From contig JAKLPV010000124.1 of the NCBI GenBank assembly GCA_022013685.1, positions 1 to 64,000 on the forward strand: a stretch of DNA of 64,000 nt, read 5' to 3'. This DNA comes from Anaerolineae bacterium (lineage in GTDB: Bacteria > Chloroflexota > Anaerolineae > Anaerolineales > Villigracilaceae). The translations under genes and the position numbers were made by a program. Of this stretch, positions 53,851 to 62,506 are shown piece by piece. The first letter of the stretch is position 1. Every line of letters begins with the position of its first letter. Below the pieces are notes generated by a model. It saw only the letters and a program-made list of their open reading frames with translations, did no database searches and was not told the DNA's origin.

Positions 53851-55290
53851 ATGCCAAACCAAGCCCCTGCGCAGATCAGCAATCTGCATGATTACAATGC
53901 CCAACGCCGCGCCCATTGGGATACAGTCGCTACCGGAAAAATTTCACAATCCATTTTTAGCCGCGCCTACCAGGCACGGCTGACTGAAGTCTACAGCCTG
54001 CTGGTTTCACCGGGCCAGCGCGTACTCGAAATCGGCTGCGGATTGGGCGATCTTCTGGCCGCCACCCGCCCGGCCTACGGGGTGGGAATCGACTTCTCGC
54101 CAGAAATAATTCGACAAGCGCGCCAACGCCACCCGCAATTAAACTTTGTCGAGGCCGAAATCCACACCCTTAAGATTAAAGAGACTTTTGACGTCATCAT
54201 TCTTTCAGACCTGGTTAACGACCTGTGGGATGTGCAAACTGCCCTCGAAAGTCTGCGTCCGCTTTGCATCTCCTCCACGCGCATCATCCTGAACCTGCAC
54301 AGCCGGCTGCACCAGCCTGCCCTTGGCCTGGCAGCCAACCTGGGTCTTGCCAACCGCACCCTGCCGCAAAACTGGCTGACTCCGGAAGACCTTGAAAACC
54401 TGCTCTATTTGGCCGGGTTCGAGATCATTCGCCGCCAAAAGGAAGTCTTACTGCCCCTTCCGCTGGTTGGTGGGTTTTTCAACAAATTCCTGGCAAAACT
54501 GCCGCTCTTTGACAGCCTGACCTGGAGCAACGTGCTGGTCGCCCGTCCGCAAGCCGAACCCGCCCAGGACAAACCGGTTGTCTCGGTTATCATCCCGGCC
54601 CGCAACGAAGCCGGGAATGTTGAAGCGGTCTTCAGCCGCCTGCCGCGCATGGGCGCAGAAACCGAGATCGTTTTTGTCGAAGGCCACTCAAAAGACGACA
54701 CCTACGAAACTATCCAAAAAGCGATCGCCGCCCATCCCGAGTGGAGGTGCCAACTGCACAAGCAAAGCGGCAAAGGCAAGGCGGATGCCGTCCGATTGGG
54801 CTATGCAAAAACCAGCGGCGATGTGCTGATGATCCTCGATGCCGACCTGACCGTGCGCCCCGAAGAGCTGCCGCGCTTTTACGAAGCGCTGGTCAGCGGC
54901 AAAGGCGAGTTTATCAATGGCGTGCGCCTGGTTTACCCAATGCAGGAACAGGCCATGCGCTTTCTGAACCTGCTCGGTAACAAATTTTTCAGCCTGGCCT
55001 TCTCGTGGCTGCTCGGCCAGCCGCTGAAAGATACCCTGTGCGGCACAAAAGTGCTCTACCGCAAAGACTACGAACGCATCGCCGCCAATCGCACGTATTT
55101 CGGCGACTTCGACCCCTTTGGCGATTACGACCTGATCTTCGGCGCGGCCAAGCAAAACCTGAAGATCGTCGATCTGCCGATCCGCTACCAGGAGCGCACT
55201 TACGGTTCAACCAACATCGACCGCTGGCGGCACGGCATGTTACTGATTCGCATGGTGGCGTTTGCGGCCTTTCGGTTGAAATTTATTTAA
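53851..55290 (+). CDS. Fusion of SAM methyltransferase and family 2 glycosyltransferase
   Basis: A protein of 479 residues. Residues 1-230 form a Rossmann-type methyltransferase with motif I VLEIGCGLGD, an acidic motif II region in GVGIDFS, and a post-I region in IILSDLVNDLWD. Residues about 243-479 form a GT2 glycosyltransferase with VVSVIIPARNEAGN and the DxD metal site ILDADLTV, followed by the acceptor-side region PLKDTLCGTKVLYRK. The GT half resembles dolichol-phosphate mannose-synthase-like enzymes but has no C-terminal membrane domain. Both domains appear intact. Located 73 bp upstream of wecB, so it may act in surface polysaccharide or glycolipid assembly. Confidence 0.88.
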   Translation: MPNQAPAQISNLHDYNAQRRAHWDTVATGKISQSIFSRAYQARLTEVYSLLVSPGQRVLEIGCGLGDLLAATRPAYGVGIDFSPEIIRQARQRHPQLNFVEAEIHTLKIKETFDVIILSDLVNDLWDVQTALESLRPLCISSTRIILNLHSRLHQPALGLAANLGLANRTLPQNWLTPEDLENLLYLAGFEIIRRQKEVLLPLPLVGGFFNKFLAKLPLFDSLTWSNVLVARPQAEPAQDKPVVSVIIPARNEAGNVEAVFSRLPRMGAETEIVFVEGHSKDDTYETIQKAIAAHPEWRCQLHKQSGKGKADAVRLGYAKTSGDVLMILDADLTVRPEELPRFYEALVSGKGEFINGVRLVYPMQEQAMRFLNLLGNKFFSLAFSWLLGQPLKDTLCGTKVLYRKDYERIAANRTYFGDFDPFGDYDLIFGAAKQNLKIVDLPIRYQERTYGSTNIDRWRHGMLLIRMVAFAAFRLKFI

Positions 55291-55292
55291 CC

Positions 55293-55317
55293 CGGAGTCA
55301 AAAGTCTCCCGACTTTT
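55293..55317. repeat. Short hairpin element, copy 2 (inverted)
   Basis: Read on the minus strand: 9-bp stem with one G-U pair, loop GGGA, then CTCCGGG. It starts 3 bp after the stop of the fusion gene. Confidence 0.75.
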
Positions 55318-55321
55318 AACA

Positions 55322-55348
55322 TCCAACGACAGGAGTCGTTGGACTCCG
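55322..55348. repeat. Short hairpin element, copy 3
   Basis: Perfect 9-bp stem (55322-55330 and 55335-55343), loop AGGA, then CTCCG. In the opposite orientation to copy 2. Confidence 0.8.
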
Positions 55349-55363
55349 AATTAAAAGGAAAAA

Positions 55364-56485
55364 ATGAAAGTTCTCTCAGTCATCGGCACACGGCCCGAAG
55401 CCGTGAAAATGGCCCCAGTAGTATACAAACTGCGCGAAACATCCGGCATCGAATCGATCGTGTGCGTCACCGCCCAGCACCGCCAGATGCTTGATCAGGT
55501 TTTGAATTTGTTCGATATTACACCGGATATTGATCTGGATCTGATGAAACCCAACCAGACCCTGGCGGGGATCACCGCGGCGATCTTCGAACGTCTCGAC
55601 CCGGTGCTTGCTTCCGTTAAACCCGATTGGGTGCTGGCCCAGGGCGATACCACGACCGTCATGGCAACGGCCCTGCTCAGCTACTATCACCACATCCGCT
55701 TCGGGCATGTCGAGGCCGGGCTGCGCACCGGGGATAAGTTCCAACCCTTTCCCGAAGAAGTCAACCGCATGGTGGCCGGGGTGGCCGCCGATTTGCATTT
55801 TGCCCCGACCGAGTGGTCGAAAGAGAACCTTTTACGGGAAAATGTGCGAGCAGAGCGCATCGTCGTGACAGGCAACCCGGTCATCGATGCGCTGCAAGCC
55901 GTCAGCGCGATGCCGCCCGACAGCGAGAGCCAGGCCCTTTTAGCGGAACTCGGGCTGACGGGTGAATCCGCTCCCCGCATGGTACTGATGACTGCCCACA
56001 GACGGGAAAATTTCGGAGCGCCGCTCGAGTCGATTTGCCGCGCCATCCGCACCCTGGCAGAGCAGTATCAAGGCGAGATTCAGTTTGTTTACCCGGTACA
56101 TCTCAACCCCAATGTCCAGCAGGTGGCGTACCCAATGCTGGGCGACCTGCCCAATGTGCGCCTGCTGCCCCCGCTCGATTACCTGCCCATGGTGCATCTG
56201 ATGAAGCACGCCGCGCTGGTGCTGACTGATTCAGGCGGGCTACAAGAGGAGGCCCCAGGCTTGGGTGTGCCAGTGCTGGTGATGCGCGAAACAACCGAGC
56301 GGCCTGAGGGTGTATCCGCCGGAACGGTACGACTGGTCGGCACGGACGAGGCCAAAATCGTGGCCGAGACTCATCTATTGCTCGATAACCCTGGTGAACG
56401 AGAGAAGATGGCGCGCGCAATCAACCCCTACGGAGACGGCAAAGCCGCGGGAAAGATTGTTGCGGCACTACAAGCTTATCAATAA
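55364..56485 (+). CDS. wecB: UDP-N-acetylglucosamine 2-epimerase (non-hydrolysing)
   Basis: An epimerase of 373 residues that turns UDP-GlcNAc into UDP-ManNAc. N-terminal GTRPEAVKMAPV, QHRQMLDQ, the GDTTTVMAT and HVEAGLRTGD loops, PFPEEVNR, TGNPVIDAL, and the C-terminal TDSGGLQEEA that binds the nucleotide. All catalytic regions are present. AAAAGGA precedes the ATG. It makes a precursor for cell-surface polysaccharide, fitting the upstream fusion enzyme. A strong terminator follows. Confidence 0.95.
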   Translation: MKVLSVIGTRPEAVKMAPVVYKLRETSGIESIVCVTAQHRQMLDQVLNLFDITPDIDLDLMKPNQTLAGITAAIFERLDPVLASVKPDWVLAQGDTTTVMATALLSYYHHIRFGHVEAGLRTGDKFQPFPEEVNRMVAGVAADLHFAPTEWSKENLLRENVRAERIVVTGNPVIDALQAVSAMPPDSESQALLAELGLTGESAPRMVLMTAHRRENFGAPLESICRAIRTLAEQYQGEIQFVYPVHLNPNVQQVAYPMLGDLPNVRLLPPLDYLPMVHLMKHAALVLTDSGGLQEEAPGLGVPVLVMRETTERPEGVSAGTVRLVGTDEAKIVAETHLLLDNPGEREKMARAINPYGDGKAAGKIVAALQAYQ

Positions 56486-56531
56486 CCCTGACAAAAAACG
56501 TTTGGCGCAAAATGGGCTCTACATGCCCAAT

Positions 56532-56568
56532 AAAAATTGCAGTGACCCAGGCGGTCGCTGCAATTTTT
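56532..56568 (+). terminator. Intrinsic terminator of wecB
   Basis: A 16-bp stem with one G-U pair (56532-56547 and 56553-56568), 5-nt loop, T-run. The A-run on the other side allows reverse action. Confidence 0.9.
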
Positions 56569-56727
56569 ATTTCGCTTATCAGGTCAGCGCCCCGGTATAA
56601 GCAACGCTAATTACCAATCATAAGCGAGGCTTCAGGATTGTAATTTGGGTATTATGTGTCGCATTACATTTATCGTTCATTTTTATGAAGATTGATAGGA
56701 TACTTAATCCCAATTTAAGGTTATTAT

Positions 56728-56733
56728 TATAAT
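56728..56733 (+). promoter_or_regulatory. -10 box of the hexahaem cytochrome gene
   Basis: TATAAT, 110 nt before the ATG at 56844; the leader is unusually long for this window. No clear -35 match. Confidence 0.4.
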
Positions 56734-56843
56734 GTGTCTAATTATGACTAAATTGTCCGGATTAATAAAGGAGGTTGCCGCCAAAATATAAAACCAGCTT
56801 TTTACTGTAACATTATCCCCACTGCATTAGGAGAATGCTAACA

Positions 56844-57863
56844 ATGACTACTAAAAAACTACTCGTATTACTCGGAACACTTATTCTTGCGGCCGTCCTG
56901 ATGACCGCTTGCGCTGGTGAACCTGGCGCCGCCGGCCCCGCCGGACCTGCTGGCCCCGCAGGTCCCCAAGGCCCCGCTGGTGAACCCGGCACATCCGCTT
57001 CCGCCGCAGACCTGACCTGCACCGAGTGCCACAATGACACTTCCCTGATCACCGGCAAGAAAGCCGCTTGGGAAGCATCCCTGCACGGTTCCGGCGCAGC
57101 CTTCATCGAAGAAGGCCCCCGCAATAGCTGCGCAGGCTGCCACTCTGGCGCCGCGTTCAGCAAAATGATCGCCGATGGCCAGAACTTCAGCCAGGTTGAA
57201 TCAGGCGATGCTGACCCGACCCACCAGGATTGCCGCACCTGCCACCAGGTCCACACCACCTACACCGGCGCTGACTGGGCGCTGGAAACTGATGCTCCCG
57301 TGACCTTTGTTGTCAGCGGTCTGACCTTCGATGGCGGCTCTGGTAACCTGTGCGCCAACTGCCACCAGGCGCGCCGCTACATGGCCAACTTTGTCTCCAA
57401 GACTGACGCGACCCTCTACTCAGCTACCGCCCGCTTCAATACGCACTTGAGCGTTCAAGGCGATATCCTGATGGGTTCCGGCGGTTTTGGCGTTGAAGGC
57501 AAACCTGGCGCGCACTACTCGATGGTCGAGAACACCTGCGTAGGCTGCCACATGGGTGAAGGCGACAATCACCTCTTCGAGCCGCAGATGGCTACCTGTG
57601 TGGCTTGCCATGCTGATGCCGAGAGCTACGATGTTGGCGGCGCGCAGACCGAAGTCATCGCCCGAATGGCAGAACTTGAAACCGCCCTGAAGGCTGCCGG
57701 ACTCCTCGATGAAAATGGCACACCTGTTGCCCAAGATCTCGATGAGAAGAAAGCAACTGCCCTGTGGAACTATGAAGTCGTCTTGGAAGATGCCAGCATG
57801 GGTATCCACAACCCGACCTACATCAATGCAATGCTCGATGCTGCATTTGAAGCTCTGAAGTAA
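56844..57863 (+). CDS. Hexahaem cytochrome c lipoprotein with collagen-like stalk
   Basis: A lipoprotein of 339 residues (LMTAC, Cys23). A short collagen-like GPAGPAGPAGPQGPAG stretch lies at residues 31-46. Six CxxCH haem motifs follow: CTECH, CAGCH, CRTCH, CANCH, CVGCH and CVACH. Additional His residues between them could be the distal ligands. The C-terminal 80 residues are haem-free and helical. AGGAG lies 10 nt before the ATG at 56844, and a GAG-ATG at 56835 is too close to it to be the start. It should be anchored outside the membrane and pass electrons, perhaps to or from the nonahaem protein at 58048. Electron partner unknown. Confidence 0.93.
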   Translation: MTTKKLLVLLGTLILAAVLMTACAGEPGAAGPAGPAGPAGPQGPAGEPGTSASAADLTCTECHNDTSLITGKKAAWEASLHGSGAAFIEEGPRNSCAGCHSGAAFSKMIADGQNFSQVESGDADPTHQDCRTCHQVHTTYTGADWALETDAPVTFVVSGLTFDGGSGNLCANCHQARRYMANFVSKTDATLYSATARFNTHLSVQGDILMGSGGFGVEGKPGAHYSMVENTCVGCHMGEGDNHLFEPQMATCVACHADAESYDVGGAQTEVIARMAELETALKAAGLLDENGTPVAQDLDEKKATALWNYEVVLEDASMGIHNPTYINAMLDAAFEALK

Positions 57864-57890
57864 GCGCTGGTAAACGTTAGTAAAAACCCG

Positions 57891-57916
57891 ATGGGGCTGT
57901 CTTTCGGCAGCCCCAT
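57891..57916 (+). terminator. Intrinsic terminator of the hexahaem cytochrome gene
   Basis: Perfect 9-bp stem (57891-57899 and 57908-57916), 8-nt loop, followed by TTGGTTATTT. Confidence 0.75.
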
Positions 57917-57942
57917 TTGGTTATTTATACTGGTTAAGCATT

Positions 57943-57992
57943 AAAAGTGGCATTTTTTATGCCGGTAAGCAGCCAAAAAAAATGCCACTTTT
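57943..57992. terminator. Second hairpin before the nonahaem cytochrome gene
   Basis: Perfect 16-bp inverted repeat (57943-57958 and 57977-57992) with an 18-nt loop. It could be a terminator of the first gene or a regulatory hairpin in the leader of the second. Confidence 0.6.
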
Positions 57993-58047
57993 TAACTTTG
58001 ATGAGTATAGCTGATGTTTACCCTGCTATTTGCCACGGGAGGTTGTC

Positions 58048-59736
58048 ATGCAAATCAAAAAACGTATCAAGAATTTCTTTCTTCCAGCGCCAAGCTCTCC
58101 GCGCTGGATGTGGGTTCCCCCAATTTTAGTGATCCTTTTCCTGGGCGCGGCGCTGCTGGGAGGCGGCATCCACGGCTGGGAGTATTCAAATTCACCCGAA
58201 TTCTGTGGGACCGCCTGTCACACGATGCCGCCACAGAGCGTCACTTATCTCAACTCTCCCCACGCAAATGTGACCTGCGAGGAGTGTCATATCGGCCGGG
58301 CTTCATTCCCAGATCAAATGATGCGCAAAACACAGGGGCTCAAAGAAGCCTATTACATGATTTTCAAGCTATATGAATACCCTATTCGCGCATCGGCCTT
58401 GCAGCCTGCCCGCAACACCTGCGAAAAATGCCACAAACCCGAGTCTTTTGCGGGCGACACATTTAGAACCATTACGCACTTCGAGAGCGATGTTGAAAAT
58501 ACACCTTATGATACTTACCTGATCTTAAAAACAGGCGGCGGGGCCAAGCATGAAAACCTGGGAAAAGGCATTCACTGGCACATTGTTAACACGGTCGAAT
58601 ACTACGAAGCGGACCCGCTTGGGCAGACCATCCCTTATGTTCGAGTCCACAATGACGATGGCACAACAACCGAATATGTTGACACTGAATCAAGCTTTGA
58701 CCCGAATAGCATCGATGAAAGCCAGCTTCAGACGATGGACTGTATCAGTTGTCACAACCGGGTCTCGCACAACTTCAAAGACCCGGCCGCATCGATGGAT
58801 GATTACCTGGCGCGCGAGGTAATCGACCCATCCATCCCTGATATTCACGCAAAGGGCATCGAGGTTTTAAGCAAGCCTTACGAAACCCAAGAGATGGGCC
58901 TGAGCGCCATTGCCGGGCTGGAAAACTACTACAAGACCTACTATGCCGATTTTTATAACGCCAACACTGAACTGGTCAATAACGCCATCGCCCAAATTCA
59001 GACGATTTACAAAGAAACCGTATTCATTGAGCAAAAGATCGATTGGGAAACTCACCCGAACAACCTAGGACACATGAAAACCGCGGGCTGCTTCCGTTGC
59101 CACGATGGAAAACATTTGAGCATTGAGCAGGAAGCCATTCGCCTGGAATGCAACCTGTGCCACTCGATCCCCGTTGTAGCCGGACAGCAGGATTTTGTGT
59201 CCACAATTGAAATCAGCCGCGGGCCAGAGCCAGAATCACATCGAAATTCCAACTGGATCAGCCTGCACAACCAGTCCATGGATAAAACCTGTGAGAACTG
59301 TCACACGATTGAAGATGCGGGCGGTGTTAGCAACACATCTTTCTGTTCCAACAGCGCCTGTCACGGAAACGTCTTCACGTATGCCGGGTTCGATGCGCCA
59401 AAACTGCGCGAAATCCTGCAAGCGCAGCTTGCCATCCAACCAACCGAAGAACCGCAAAGCCTGGCGTCAGAAGCGCCAAGCTATGAGAGCAATGTCAAAG
59501 CCCTTTTCGAGACCAGGTGCGCCGTGTGTCATGGAGAAGTCGCATCTGGCGGATTAAGTGTGACAACCTTTGAAGCTCTGATAAAAGGCAGCGACAAAGG
59601 CCCGGTGATTATTCCCGGCAACATTGAAGACAGCCTGCTAATTCAAGTACAAAGCGAACAGCATTTTGCCAACTTCAACACCGATGAATTGGATTTCATC
59701 AAACAATGGATTGAAGCCGGTGCGCCGGAAGAATAA
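58048..59736 (+). CDS. Membrane-anchored nonahaem cytochrome c, NapC/NirT-like N-terminus
   Basis: A protein of 562 residues. One N-terminal membrane helix is followed by nine haem-type motifs. Seven are CxxCH (CEECH, CEKCH, CISCH, CFRCH, CNLCH, CENCH, CAVCH); one is CX3CH (CGTACH, just after the helix as in NapC-like proteins) and one CX4CH (CSNSACH). The last motif lies in a C-terminal monohaem domain of about 90 residues resembling planctomycete-type cytochrome c. ATG at 58048 follows GGAGG by 5 nt; TTG at 58030 is an unlikely start. The NapC-like anchor suggests electron take-up from menaquinol, in keeping with menA. An IS follows 37 bp after the stop. Confidence 0.92.
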   Translation: MQIKKRIKNFFLPAPSSPRWMWVPPILVILFLGAALLGGGIHGWEYSNSPEFCGTACHTMPPQSVTYLNSPHANVTCEECHIGRASFPDQMMRKTQGLKEAYYMIFKLYEYPIRASALQPARNTCEKCHKPESFAGDTFRTITHFESDVENTPYDTYLILKTGGGAKHENLGKGIHWHIVNTVEYYEADPLGQTIPYVRVHNDDGTTTEYVDTESSFDPNSIDESQLQTMDCISCHNRVSHNFKDPAASMDDYLAREVIDPSIPDIHAKGIEVLSKPYETQEMGLSAIAGLENYYKTYYADFYNANTELVNNAIAQIQTIYKETVFIEQKIDWETHPNNLGHMKTAGCFRCHDGKHLSIEQEAIRLECNLCHSIPVVAGQQDFVSTIEISRGPEPESHRNSNWISLHNQSMDKTCENCHTIEDAGGVSNTSFCSNSACHGNVFTYAGFDAPKLREILQAQLAIQPTEEPQSLASEAPSYESNVKALFETRCAVCHGEVASGGLSVTTFEALIKGSDKGPVIIPGNIEDSLLIQVQSEQHFANFNTDELDFIKQWIEAGAPEE

Positions 59737-59773
59737 ATACCAAAGCTGTCAGTGCAAGTAATTAAACTCGACT

Positions 59774-61280
59774 GTTGTGTTTTGACATTTACGCCCAAGC
59801 ATGATAATTTAGCAGTATTGCGAAATTTACAAACTCAGGTTGGTGAAAGACTATGCAATTGCCGATCGTAGCACCCGCGCCAATCGTAAGCCAACATGCC
59901 GAGGCTTTCAAGGACTTATTTGAGAACCAGAAACAATACCGGCACTTTCAAAACTACGTGACCGGCTTGATTGTGTTACCGAACAAAAGTATGGCAAATA
60001 TCAGCCGTTGTATTCTGGACAGTGCAGACAAAACGAATCTTTCGCGTTTTATGTCTGAATCTCCGTGGTTCCAAGAGCAAGTCAATCATCGACGGCTGAT
60101 CTATTTGCATGAAGAGACGAAATTTGTGCGCAAGTCGAAATCCGAATCTGTGTTAGCGATCGATGACAGCCTGTGTGAACATGTTGGCAGTTTGTTTGAG
60201 TATATAGATCGGCACTATGACCATGCCAATGATGGCTATCCGATCGCGCACAACCCGGTGACCAGTCATTATGTTAGTGGTGCAGTTCGATTTCCCGTCG
60301 ATTTACGACTTTACCGTCGCTACGAAGAGATCACACAGTGGGAAAAGTTTGTGTTGAAGCATTTTCCAGACACAACTATTCCTAAAAAGAAGAAAGAGCG
60401 GCAAAAACTGCACAGGCAAGTGGATGAAACCTTGTTGCAAGACCCTGAATTCTTGGAATTGCACCGCCAATTTCGTACCAAAATCGACTTGGCAATTGAT
60501 TTGGTTCGTTCGGCGATTAGGCATCGCTTGCGCTTTGATGTTTTACTTTTTGATGGCTGGTACCTGTCTGAAGCTCTGGTTGCCGAAGCCGCGCGCCGCC
60601 ACAAAAAATGGATCAGCATACTCAAGAAAAATCGTAACCTGGAAACCAACAGTTTTCAACTGAAAGATGCCAGCGGACAACCGATCAAGTTTGAAGGTGA
60701 GCATGTTTCTGTCGAAGAATTCGTCAAACAGATCCCTACCAACGCTTTCAAGATGGTAGTAGTCAACGAGAAAACCTATTGGACCTTCAGCCTCACTGTG
60801 CGTATCCCTTCTCTGGGAAAAGTGCGCTTGGTGATCAGCTACGAAAATGGCAATTTGACCGATACTTATGTCGTTTTGGTGACCAATGCTTTGGATTGGG
60901 AAGCCAAACGGATCATTGCAACATATTTGCTGCGCTGGCCGATTGAAACCTTTTATCAGGATGGAAAAGAGCGGTTGGGCTTGGACGAATATCTCATGCG
61001 AGACGCTAAAGCCATTGGAAAACATTGGTGTCTGGTGTTCGTGGCCTATTCGTTGCTCCACCTGGATTGCTTACCTTCACCACTGGCAAAAGAACAAGTG
61101 CCAACCAAATCCATTGGCGAAACCTGCCGCCAGCAAGCACGTGCTTTGATCGAGTTACTTGTCATCCAAGCTCACAAAATGCTCCAAAATGGCGAAAGCG
61201 CTAAGTCCGTATTTGATTCTTTATTCGCCAAGCAACTTGCCTATGCCACCACTTGACCTGCCATTATTCCAAAACACAAC
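59774..61280 (+). mobile_element. Insertion sequence, IS4/IS701-like
   Basis: About 1.5 kb with an intact transposase gene, flanked by an 11-bp perfect inverted repeat (GTTGTGTTTTG at 59774-59784; complement at 61270-61280). Outer TTAAACT copies at 59762-59768 and 61289-61295 (complement) may belong to the ends. I found no convincing target duplication, so the exact ends are open. Confidence 0.8.
59853..61256 (+). CDS. DDE transposase, IS4/IS701-like
   Basis: A transposase of 467 residues, uninterrupted. The DDE residues can be placed at Asp104/105 (LAIDDSLCEH), Asp in LLFDGWYL, and Glu in WPIETFYQDGKERLGLDEY, the YREK-like region of the IS4 superfamily. The N-terminal 90 residues fit the IS701 layout. 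It has lower GC than the neighbouring genes. The terminal part (residues 400-467) is typical of the family. Full length suggests that the element may be active. Confidence 0.92.
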   Translation: MQLPIVAPAPIVSQHAEAFKDLFENQKQYRHFQNYVTGLIVLPNKSMANISRCILDSADKTNLSRFMSESPWFQEQVNHRRLIYLHEETKFVRKSKSESVLAIDDSLCEHVGSLFEYIDRHYDHANDGYPIAHNPVTSHYVSGAVRFPVDLRLYRRYEEITQWEKFVLKHFPDTTIPKKKKERQKLHRQVDETLLQDPEFLELHRQFRTKIDLAIDLVRSAIRHRLRFDVLLFDGWYLSEALVAEAARRHKKWISILKKNRNLETNSFQLKDASGQPIKFEGEHVSVEEFVKQIPTNAFKMVVVNEKTYWTFSLTVRIPSLGKVRLVISYENGNLTDTYVVLVTNALDWEAKRIIATYLLRWPIETFYQDGKERLGLDEYLMRDAKAIGKHWCLVFVAYSLLHLDCLPSPLAKEQVPTKSIGETCRQQARALIELLVIQAHKMLQNGESAKSVFDSLFAKQLAYATT

Positions 61281-61400
61281 TCACGAGAAGTTTAAAAAAG
61301 TTGCCGCGCCTTTAATTACCCAATTTGGATAATATTTGTAACCTTTTTAGACTTTGCACATCAAAGAAACCGAAGCAACTGATATCAGGAGAAAATACAC

Positions 61401-61745
61401 ATGGAATTTCTGACCCGTCTTTTTGGCCCATCGATCCAATCCGTGAATGCTCATCGAGTGGATGAAAAACTGAAAGGGAGTAAACGCTCTTTGTTGGTGG
61501 ATGTGCGTGAGCCACATGAATACAAATCCGGGCATATTGCCGGGGCGAAGCTTATCCCATTGGGTCAGTTGTCGGCCAGGATAAAAGAACTCCCCAAGGA
61601 CAAGGAAATCATCTGTATCTGTGCAACCGGGAATCGCAGCACTTCGGCCACCAAGATGTTGGTTGGAGCCGGTTATAACGCTTTGAATGCAGCCGGCGGT
61701 ATGATGGCCTGGCGGCAAGCTGGTTTTCCGATCAAAAAAGCCTGA
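61401..61745 (+). CDS. Single-domain rhodanese
   Basis: Sulfurtransferase of 114 residues. The pattern LLVDVREPHEYKSGHI and the active loop CATGNRS with the catalytic Cys near residue 74 are complete. The loop and the flanking IPLGQLSARI repeat those in the C-terminal rhodanese of the protein at 62507. GGAG lies 10 nt before the ATG. The stop overlaps the start of the TauE-like gene. It likely takes sulfane sulfur in the persulfide pathway. Confidence 0.92.
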   Translation: MEFLTRLFGPSIQSVNAHRVDEKLKGSKRSLLVDVREPHEYKSGHIAGAKLIPLGQLSARIKELPKDKEIICICATGNRSTSATKMLVGAGYNALNAAGGMMAWRQAGFPIKKA

Positions 61746-62497
61746 TGCTTGCGCTGGAAATTGTTCTTGGGTTTGCCATAGGACTTTCGCTCGGGTTGCT
61801 GGGTGGCGGCGGGTCGATTCTAACTGTTCCGGTTTTGGTTTACCTGGTCGGGCAGACACCCCAAGCCGCAGTCACAACCTCGCTGGCAATTGTCGGAGCG
61901 AACAGCCTGATGGGCGCTTCCTTTCATAGAGTGCAGGGAACACTTGACTGGCGCGTTGCGGCACTATTTGGTAGCGCAGGAATGCTGGGTGCATACTTCG
62001 CGTCCAATATTTCCAGCCAACTGTCGCCAGATGTTTTGATGATCGGCTTTTCCATACTGATGCTTTTCGTCGGTGCTGTTATGCTCACCCGTCCAGGCTC
62101 GCAAATGGGTCTCGTTTCTGAGAAACCACTCTGGGTGGTGTTCGCCAGTGGAGGGCTGGTTGGCATCTTAACCGGCATACTTGGCGTGGGCGGCGGATTT
62201 CTCATTGTCCCGGCGCTGGTCATGCTTGTCGGGTTGCCGATGCAGGTTGCGGTGGGAACGTCGCTGATTGTTATCGTCATGAACAGCGCCGCAGGGCTGC
62301 TCGGACATCTTGGCGGCGAATCAATCAATCTCCTGCTGATCATGATTTTCACCCTGGCCGGTCTGGCCGGGACTTTTACCGGGGCGTGGCTTTCAAAGCG
62401 CCTGCCCGCCCAAAAACTTCAACGGGCGTTTGCATGGTTCGTCATCTTGCTGGCACTTGTTTTGCTGGCAGATAATTTCATCAAACTTTACAGGTAA
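61745..62497 (+). CDS. TauE/SafE-family sulfite exporter-like permease
   Basis: A membrane protein of 250 residues with eight helices and the internal duplication of this family, seen in GLLGGGGSILTVPVLVYL and GILGVGGGFLIVPALVML. The start overlaps the rhodanese stop by one base (TGATG). In cst operons of Firmicutes a TauE protein moves sulfite or thiosulfate outward; that role fits here. Confidence 0.92.
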   Translation: MLALEIVLGFAIGLSLGLLGGGGSILTVPVLVYLVGQTPQAAVTTSLAIVGANSLMGASFHRVQGTLDWRVAALFGSAGMLGAYFASNISSQLSPDVLMIGFSILMLFVGAVMLTRPGSQMGLVSEKPLWVVFASGGLVGILTGILGVGGGFLIVPALVMLVGLPMQVAVGTSLIVIVMNSAAGLLGHLGGESINLLLIMIFTLAGLAGTFTGAWLSKRLPAQKLQRAFAWFVILLALVLLADNFIKLYR

Positions 62498-62506
62498 GGA
62501 GAGACA

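Larger units (their letters stand above)
56486..56843. other. Non-coding stretch with terminator and promoter
   Basis: No gene seen. It holds the wecB terminator (56532-56568), a TATAAT box (56728-56733) and the ribosome site of the cytochrome gene. Confidence 0.65.

Noticed and set aside
56835-56837. ATG at 56835 as start of the hexahaem cytochrome
   Set aside because: It abuts the AGGAG site with one base between; the ATG at 56844 has proper spacing.
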